8,918 bases of DNA. Origin: Oscillospiraceae bacterium (GTDB taxonomy: Bacteria > Bacillota > Clostridia > Oscillospirales > Oscillospiraceae). The notes under the pieces are model-generated. The model saw nothing but the letters and a program-made list of their open reading frames with translations, had not been told where the DNA came from and made no database searches. A program made the position numbers and the translations under genes. The stretch covers positions 1-8,918 of the forward strand of contig JAEDNR010000080.1 in assembly GCA_016302405.1 (NCBI GenBank). The letters run 5' to 3'. Below are positions 5,362 through 8,918 of the stretch, one piece after another (within the stretch, counting starts at the first letter, position 1; each line of letters starts with the position of its first letter).

Positions 5362-5401
5362 AAAATGAAAACCCACACCAGAAGGTGTGGGTTTTCATTT
5401 T
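5362..5401 (-). terminator. Terminator of tRNA-Val
   Basis: An 18-bp perfect stem, AAAATGAAAACCCACACC (5362-5379) with 5384-5401, closes an AGAA loop. Read on the minus strand it begins at the last base of the tRNA CCA end and its descending arm includes GGTTTTCATTTT-type U-rich sequence, as expected for an intrinsic terminator. Confidence 0.8.
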
Positions 5402-5477
5402 GGTGGAGACTACGGGACTCGAACCTGTGACCTCATGCGTGTGAAGCATGCGCTCTAACCAGCTGAGCTAAGCCTCC
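5401..5477 (-). tRNA. tRNA-Val (anticodon CAC)
   Basis: The minus strand folds as a 77-nt tRNA with encoded CCA. The acceptor stem is GGAGGCT / AGTCTCC with one G-U pair. The D arm is GCTC-AGCTGGTTA-GAGC. The anticodon arm is CATGC-TTCACAC-GCATG, giving U33 and anticodon CAC, which reads the Val codon GUG. The variable loop is AGGTC and the T arm is ACAGG-TTCGAGT-CCCGT, followed by ACCA. The T stem has an A-C mismatch at its third pair. A good promoter precedes it and a terminator follows it directly, so it is transcribed as a single-gene unit. Confidence 0.93.
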
Positions 5478-5494
5478 GAACCGGGACGAAGAAC

Positions 5495-5522
5495 ATTATA
5501 GCATATTTCCTCCGAAAGTCAA
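5495..5522 (-). promoter_or_regulatory. Sigma-70-type promoter of tRNA-Val
   Basis: On the minus strand, TTGACT (5522-5517) and TATAAT (5500-5495) are separated by 16 bp, a near-consensus pair. The start point would fall near 5488, about ten bases before the mature tRNA 5' end at 5477. Confidence 0.85.
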
Positions 5523-5567
5523 GCCCTTTTTCAGAGGGAATCCCTGTTTTTGGGGCCCGAATTCCGG

Positions 5568-5959
5568 GTCATTGCGAACCAGCGCGCACGCTGGTGTGGC
5601 AATCTCCATCGTTAGAAGAACGCGGCCTCTTTATTCGTGTCATTGCGAGCCAGTGCGCACACTGGCGTGGGAATCCCCCAGTTTTAAGGTTGAACCTATC
5701 AATTTCGGGCCTGAAAAGTTGGGAGATTGCCACACCAGGAAAGCGGACTGGTTCGCAATGACCGGTTTTTCGACAGGCTCAATGCGAACCAGCGTGTGCG
5801 CTGGTGTGGCAATCTCCATCGTTAGAAGAACGCGGTCTCTTTATTCGTGTCATTGCGAGCCAGTGCGCACACTGGCGTGGCAATCTCCCGGTTAGGAGAA
5901 TGCGGTCTCGATGACGAAGGAGATTCCCACACCAGGAAAGAGAACTGGTTCGGAATGAC
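5568..5959. repeat. REP/BIME-like cluster of six palindromic units
   Basis: This gene-free stretch holds four units in plus orientation (5568-5607, 5639-5679, 5777-5817, 5849-5889) and two in minus orientation (5721-5762, 5919-5959). The plus consensus is GTCATTGCGARCCAG, a palindromic centre, then CTGGYGTGGCAATCTCC. The order is plus, plus, minus, repeated twice. Segment 5573-5670 recurs almost unchanged at 5783-5880, a 210-bp offset, including the unique linker ATCGTTAGAAGAACGCGG. The centres vary while keeping self-complementarity. Open reading frames across it are by-products of the repeats. Confidence 0.85.
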
Positions 5960-6001
5960 TCGTTATTTAAATGCAGCCGGTTGTACGGTCTACCCGGGCA
6001 C

Positions 6002-8224
6002 TTACAGAACGAATTCACCGGAAAGCCGGGTTTCGCCGCTGTCGCAGAGGAACCACTGGATTCTGCCGGGAACCGTGACTGCCTTTCCGCTGCCGTCAAA
6101 CTGGGTCAGGGCTTCCTCTCCGATAGGGATCTCCACCGTTACAGTCTCCCCGGGAGCCAGGAAGCGCTTGCAGAAGCCGCAAAGCTGCCGCACCCGGGAG
6201 GTGGCGATGCCCTGGGTCCGGTGCAGGTACAGCTGGGGCACGGCCCAGCCGGGACGGCTTCCCGTATTGGTCACCGTGGCGGTGACGGACAGAGCGTCCG
6301 CTGTTGGGGCGCTGTCCAGCCGGAACCGGAAAGAGGTATAGCTCAGGCCGGAGCCAAAGCCGTAGGTCACCGCGGGAATCCCATCGTAGTAGGTCATGGG
6401 TCGGTAGGAATCCTTGGCGTTGTAGTATACCGGCAGCCGTGCGGCATCGTCCGGCAGGCTCACGCTCAGTCGTCCGGCAGGCTCCAGAAGTCCCATGAGG
6501 ATTTTTCCGATGACCTCGCCCCCCAGAGGGCCGGGATAGAAGCTGTACAGAATTCCGTCGGACAGCCGGGATATTTCCGCCATTTCGTAGGGACGGCCCG
6601 CGATGACCACGGTAACAAGGGGCTTTCCGGTCTCTTTCAGCCGGGCCAGGAGCTCCAGCTGCCGCCCGGGCAGCTTCAAACCCGCGCTGTCCACGTTTTC
6701 GCCGCAGTCCATGGTAAGCTGCTCCTGGGATTTCATGGCCCCGTTGTCGTCAAAAGCGCCCCGCAGGGCAAACCGGCTGGAAGAGCCGCCCACCACGGCG
6801 ACAATGCAGTCACAATCCTTTGCCGCGTCCACGGCGGTCTGAATTTCCCCATCACTTCCGCCGAACAGGGAGCAGCCGGGGACATACCGGACATCCGTCA
6901 GGGCTTCCAGCCCCCGGCGCACTGTGGTGCCGGTGCCGGGGCGCAGGGGCGGGGTGTAGTCGCCCAGCTGGCTGTAAATATCGTCGGCGTTGGGGCCGGT
7001 GACCAGAAGCTTTGCTCCGGGGGCCAGGGGCAGGCACCCGTTGTTTTTCAGCAGGACGGGGGTGTGCTCTGCCAAACGCCTGCCCTGGGAATAGTTTTCG
7101 TCGTTGCAGCTTTGCCAGGCGGTATCCTCCGGCACATAGGGATTTTCAAACAGCCCCAGTCGGAATTTCAGGGTCAGGACCCGTTTGGCGGCGGTGTCGA
7201 TGGCCTCCCGGGAAATCAGGCCCCGCGCCACCGCCTCGGGCAGCTTCTGGATGCCGGTATCCCACAGGCCCATGTCCACGCCGGAGCTTACCGCCAGCGC
7301 GCCGGAGGCTGCCCGGTCCCCGGTGACCCCGTCCAGCTGGTCGATGGCCACGCCGTCGGACATGACAAAGCCCCGGAAGCCGTACTCGCCCCGGAGAAGG
7401 TCCGTCAAAAGCCAGCGGTTCGCGTGGCAGTAGGTGCCGTCAATTTCATTGTAGGCGGCCATGAAGGCTTCCGCTTCGGCCTCTACGCAGGCCTTTACCG
7501 GGGGCAGGTGAATTTCCCGCAGCTCCCGGGGGCCGATCCGGGCGGCACTGGCGTTAACGCCCCCGGTGGTCTCCCCCTGGGCGCACAGGTGCTTGGCGAC
7601 AACGGCCACGCCCTGGCTACGGATGCCCTCCACCACGGCTGCGGCCATCTGCCCGGCAAGGTAGGGGTCCTCGCCGAAGCATTCTTCACTCCGGCCCCAC
7701 CGGGGGTCCCGGAGCACATCCAGGGCGGAGACCAGAGCCAGGTGGATGCCCATGGCGGAAAGCTGTCTGCCGCTGACCTTGGCGGCTTCCCTTACCAGCT
7801 CCGGGCAGAAGGAGGCTCCCGCTGCCAGATTGACGGGGAGAAGCCAGCCGTCCAGGGCCTGATGGCCGTGGGGACATTCGGTGCTCAGGAGCACCGGGAT
7901 CCCCAGCCGGGAGTGGGAAATGACATATTCCTGCACCTGATTCGCGGCCCTGGGGGAAAGCACGCCGTCCAGGCCGGTTTCGAAGGTGCGCCCGGACCAG
8001 GGGTCCGCCCGGTGCAGGCCGTACAGGGCGCCCAGGCCGGAGTATCTGGCGACCTCCTCCCGGAATTCATCGGTGAGGGTGACCGTATCACCCTCCCGGG
8101 TAAAGCACCGGAAGCCATAGAGCCGCTGGCTCAGCTGGCCGACCTTTTCCTCCAAGGTCATCCGGGAAAGCAGATCCTCCGCCCGCACTTCCGGGGAGAG
8201 GGATGGATTTTGATAGGGATACAT
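6002..8224 (-). CDS. Glycoside hydrolase family 3 beta-glycosidase
   Basis: This 740-residue enzyme belongs to GH3 and should release terminal beta-linked sugars (glucose or xylose) from oligosaccharides. It has no signal peptide, so it probably acts on imported sugars in the cytoplasm. The N-terminal barrel (about 15-360) carries RDPRWGRSEECFGEDPYLAG (172-191), the KH pair of AKHLCAQGET (K211, H212) and the nucleophile motif GFVMSDG with D290. The second domain (about 385-600) contains LLKNNGCLPL and GENVDSAGLKLPG, where E509 is the likely acid/base. A fibronectin-III-like domain (about 640-740) begins at VTNTGSRPGWAVPQLYLHR. Length and domain order are normal. GGAGG (8230-8234, complement) five bases before the ATG fixes the start. 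It lies 47 nt behind the dCMP deaminase gene in the same direction. No clear terminator follows; the REP cluster begins within about 40 nt. Exact sugar specificity cannot be read. Confidence 0.93.
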   Translation of the reverse strand: MYPYQNPSLSPEVRAEDLLSRMTLEEKVGQLSQRLYGFRCFTREGDTVTLTDEFREEVARYSGLGALYGLHRADPWSGRTFETGLDGVLSPRAANQVQEYVISHSRLGIPVLLSTECPHGHQALDGWLLPVNLAAGASFCPELVREAAKVSGRQLSAMGIHLALVSALDVLRDPRWGRSEECFGEDPYLAGQMAAAVVEGIRSQGVAVVAKHLCAQGETTGGVNASAARIGPRELREIHLPPVKACVEAEAEAFMAAYNEIDGTYCHANRWLLTDLLRGEYGFRGFVMSDGVAIDQLDGVTGDRAASGALAVSSGVDMGLWDTGIQKLPEAVARGLISREAIDTAAKRVLTLKFRLGLFENPYVPEDTAWQSCNDENYSQGRRLAEHTPVLLKNNGCLPLAPGAKLLVTGPNADDIYSQLGDYTPPLRPGTGTTVRRGLEALTDVRYVPGCSLFGGSDGEIQTAVDAAKDCDCIVAVVGGSSSRFALRGAFDDNGAMKSQEQLTMDCGENVDSAGLKLPGRQLELLARLKETGKPLVTVVIAGRPYEMAEISRLSDGILYSFYPGPLGGEVIGKILMGLLEPAGRLSVSLPDDAARLPVYYNAKDSYRPMTYYDGIPAVTYGFGSGLSYTSFRFRLDSAPTADALSVTATVTNTGSRPGWAVPQLYLHRTQGIATSRVRQLCGFCKRFLAPGETVTVEIPIGEEALTQFDGSGKAVTVPGRIQWFLCDSGETRLSGEFVL

Positions 8225-8271
8225 AGAATCCTCCGTTGATAGGTAAATGTCCGGCGGGAATATCCGGTTCG

Positions 8272-8772
8272 TTACGCCTTGCCCGCCTGCTCCGGGGGGA
8301 CAAAGTCCAATGTGATGGATTTGAGGTTGGTGGTGAGTTGGGTAAACTTCACCCCGGCGGAGGTGAGCATCCGCTTGGAGGCCAGGGTGGCGGCGCTGTC
8401 GGCGTATTTATCGGAAAGGTACAGCACTTCCTTTACACCGCTTTGAATGATGGCCTTGGCGCACTCGTTGCAGGGAAACAGGTCCACATACAGGCGGCTG
8501 CCCCGCAGGTCCCGCCCGTTGGCGTTGAGGATGGCGTTCAGCTCCGCGTGGACCACATAGGGGTACTTGGTCTGGGCCCCCTCCCGTTCCCAGGGGTACT
8601 CGTCGTCGGAACAGCCCTTGGGCATGCCGTTGTAGCCTGTGGAAATGATGATGTTGTCCTGGGACACGATGCAGGCGCCCACCTGGGTGTTGGGGTCCTT
8701 GCTCCGCTTTGCCGCCAGCATGGCGATGCCCATAAAGTATTCGTCCCAGCTGATATAGTCCTCCCGTTTCAT
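8272..8772 (-). CDS. Deoxycytidylate (dCMP) deaminase, ComEB-like
   Basis: This 166-residue cytoplasmic enzyme would convert dCMP to dUMP, feeding thymidylate synthesis. It has the zinc-dependent deaminase signature: HAE at residues 75-77 (zinc ligand H75, proton shuttle E77) and PCNEC at 100-104 (ligands C101 and C104). Upstream elements typical of dCMP deaminases are present: MGIAMLAAKRSKDPNTQVGA (14-33), then the GYNGMPKGC segment (46-54), and CS-D--YPWERE before the active site. Length is close to the usual 150-180. The ATG at 8770-8772 is supported by AGGAGG (8779-8784, complement) six bases upstream. It is the first gene of a probable two-gene minus-strand transcript with the GH3 enzyme; the pairing looks fortuitous rather than pathway-based. 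I do not assign a gene symbol because the comEB competence context is absent. Confidence 0.92.
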   Translation of the reverse strand: MKREDYISWDEYFMGIAMLAAKRSKDPNTQVGACIVSQDNIIISTGYNGMPKGCSDDEYPWEREGAQTKYPYVVHAELNAILNANGRDLRGSRLYVDLFPCNECAKAIIQSGVKEVLYLSDKYADSAATLASKRMLTSAGVKFTQLTTNLKSITLDFVPPEQAGKA

Positions 8773-8837
8773 AATGGCCCTCCTTTTGGATGATGAATCG
8801 AATATTGAAAGAACTCGGTATACAGATAAATTGGAAA

Positions 8838-8918
8838 TTGTCGGGCAGTTAAGGTGCGCGGGCGGTTAGACGCCTTGCCCCCCGCACTTGTGAGGGGGGT
8901 GTCCCTGCGCTAGCGCAG
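8838..8918 (-). repeat. Edge repeat, right copy of an inverted pair
   Basis: The reverse complement of 8838-8900 matches 19-81 with 7 transitions in 63 positions. The C6/G6 hairpin is at 8878-8899. Outside it is a perfect palindrome CTGCGC-TA-GCGCAG (8905-8918), which takes the place of the AGTG palindrome of the left copy. Next to the inner end is TTCCAATTTATCTG on the minus strand (8823-8836), a sequence shared with the end of the element at 1360-1568. It lies upstream of the dCMP deaminase gene. Confidence 0.8.

Noticed and set aside
3140..5400. An intact integrative element
   Set aside because: No full-length integrase, relaxase or conjugation gene is present and no matching left att copy was found, so only a relic is supported.
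5568..5959. CRISPR array
   Set aside because: Units alternate in orientation and spacing is uneven; the spacers are partly duplicated rather than unique, and no cas genes are present.
5572..6341. Several ORFs of 100-165 residues in the repeat cluster and across the end of the GH3 gene
   Set aside because: Their sequences are made of repeated REP units (for example repeated SLRASAH or CEPVRTLAW) with no ribosome site; they arise from the repeats.
5981..8239. 752-residue plus-strand ORF antisense to the GH3 gene
   Set aside because: It mirrors the GH3 gene over its entire length. Long antisense frames are common in GC-rich coding DNA. Its translation is low-complexity Gly/Pro/His/Gln-rich with no domain, and the minus-strand gene has a ribosome site and catalytic motifs.
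8236..8793. 185-residue plus-strand ORF over the dCMP deaminase
   Set aside because: Shadow of the deaminase gene; Gly/Val-rich translation without motifs, while the minus strand has the HAE and PCxxC zinc sites.

Overview
The window looks like a chromosomal stretch of a gut-type Clostridia bacterium, probably from or near the Oscillospiraceae/Ruminococcaceae. The evidence is strong AGGAGG-type ribosome binding sites, a tRNA with an encoded CCA, Firmicutes-style protein families, GC-rich housekeeping genes, and many intergenic palindromic repeats. The species cannot be fixed from the sequence alone.

Layout. (1) 1-2620, plus strand, GC-rich: an edge repeat, a HAD-family hydrolase and a close downstream AAC(6')-like GNAT acetyltransferase that probably share a transcript, an AT-rich element with terminal inverted repeats (1360-1568), and a putative HExxH zinc protease. 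(2) 2621-3450: a relic zone with a hairpin, two convergent REP-like units, the 5' end of a group II intron cut off after about 125 nt, a strong terminator, and the C-terminal half of a serine resolvase. (3) 3450-5190: a visibly AT-richer accessory segment with a TPR lipoprotein (minus) divergent from an XRE-type regulator that has a palindrome over its promoter and ribosome binding site, then a 79-residue fragment resembling the N-terminus of a WYL-domain regulator. (4) 5190-5522: a tRNA-Val(CAC) on the minus strand with a good sigma-70-type promoter. Downstream of it lie a terminator, a three-hairpin cloverleaf-like element, a second truncated copy of the tRNA 3' end, and a second terminator. 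(5) 5560-5960: a REP/BIME-like cluster of six units, partly duplicated. (6) 6002-8772, minus strand, GC-rich: a dCMP deaminase followed 47 nt later by a GH3 beta-glycosidase, a probable two-gene transcript. (7) 8838-8918: an inverted copy of the edge repeat.

The protein genes are mostly ordinary: nucleotide metabolism, glycoside hydrolysis, a small-molecule phosphatase, an acetyltransferase. The accessory segment reads as a decayed mobile island next to a tRNA, with recombinase, intron and regulator fragments but no intact integrase. The most unusual content is non-coding. It includes the hairpin cloverleaf bracketed by outward-facing tRNA 3' ends, and an inverted pair of repeats at the window edges whose hairpins differ by compensatory base changes.
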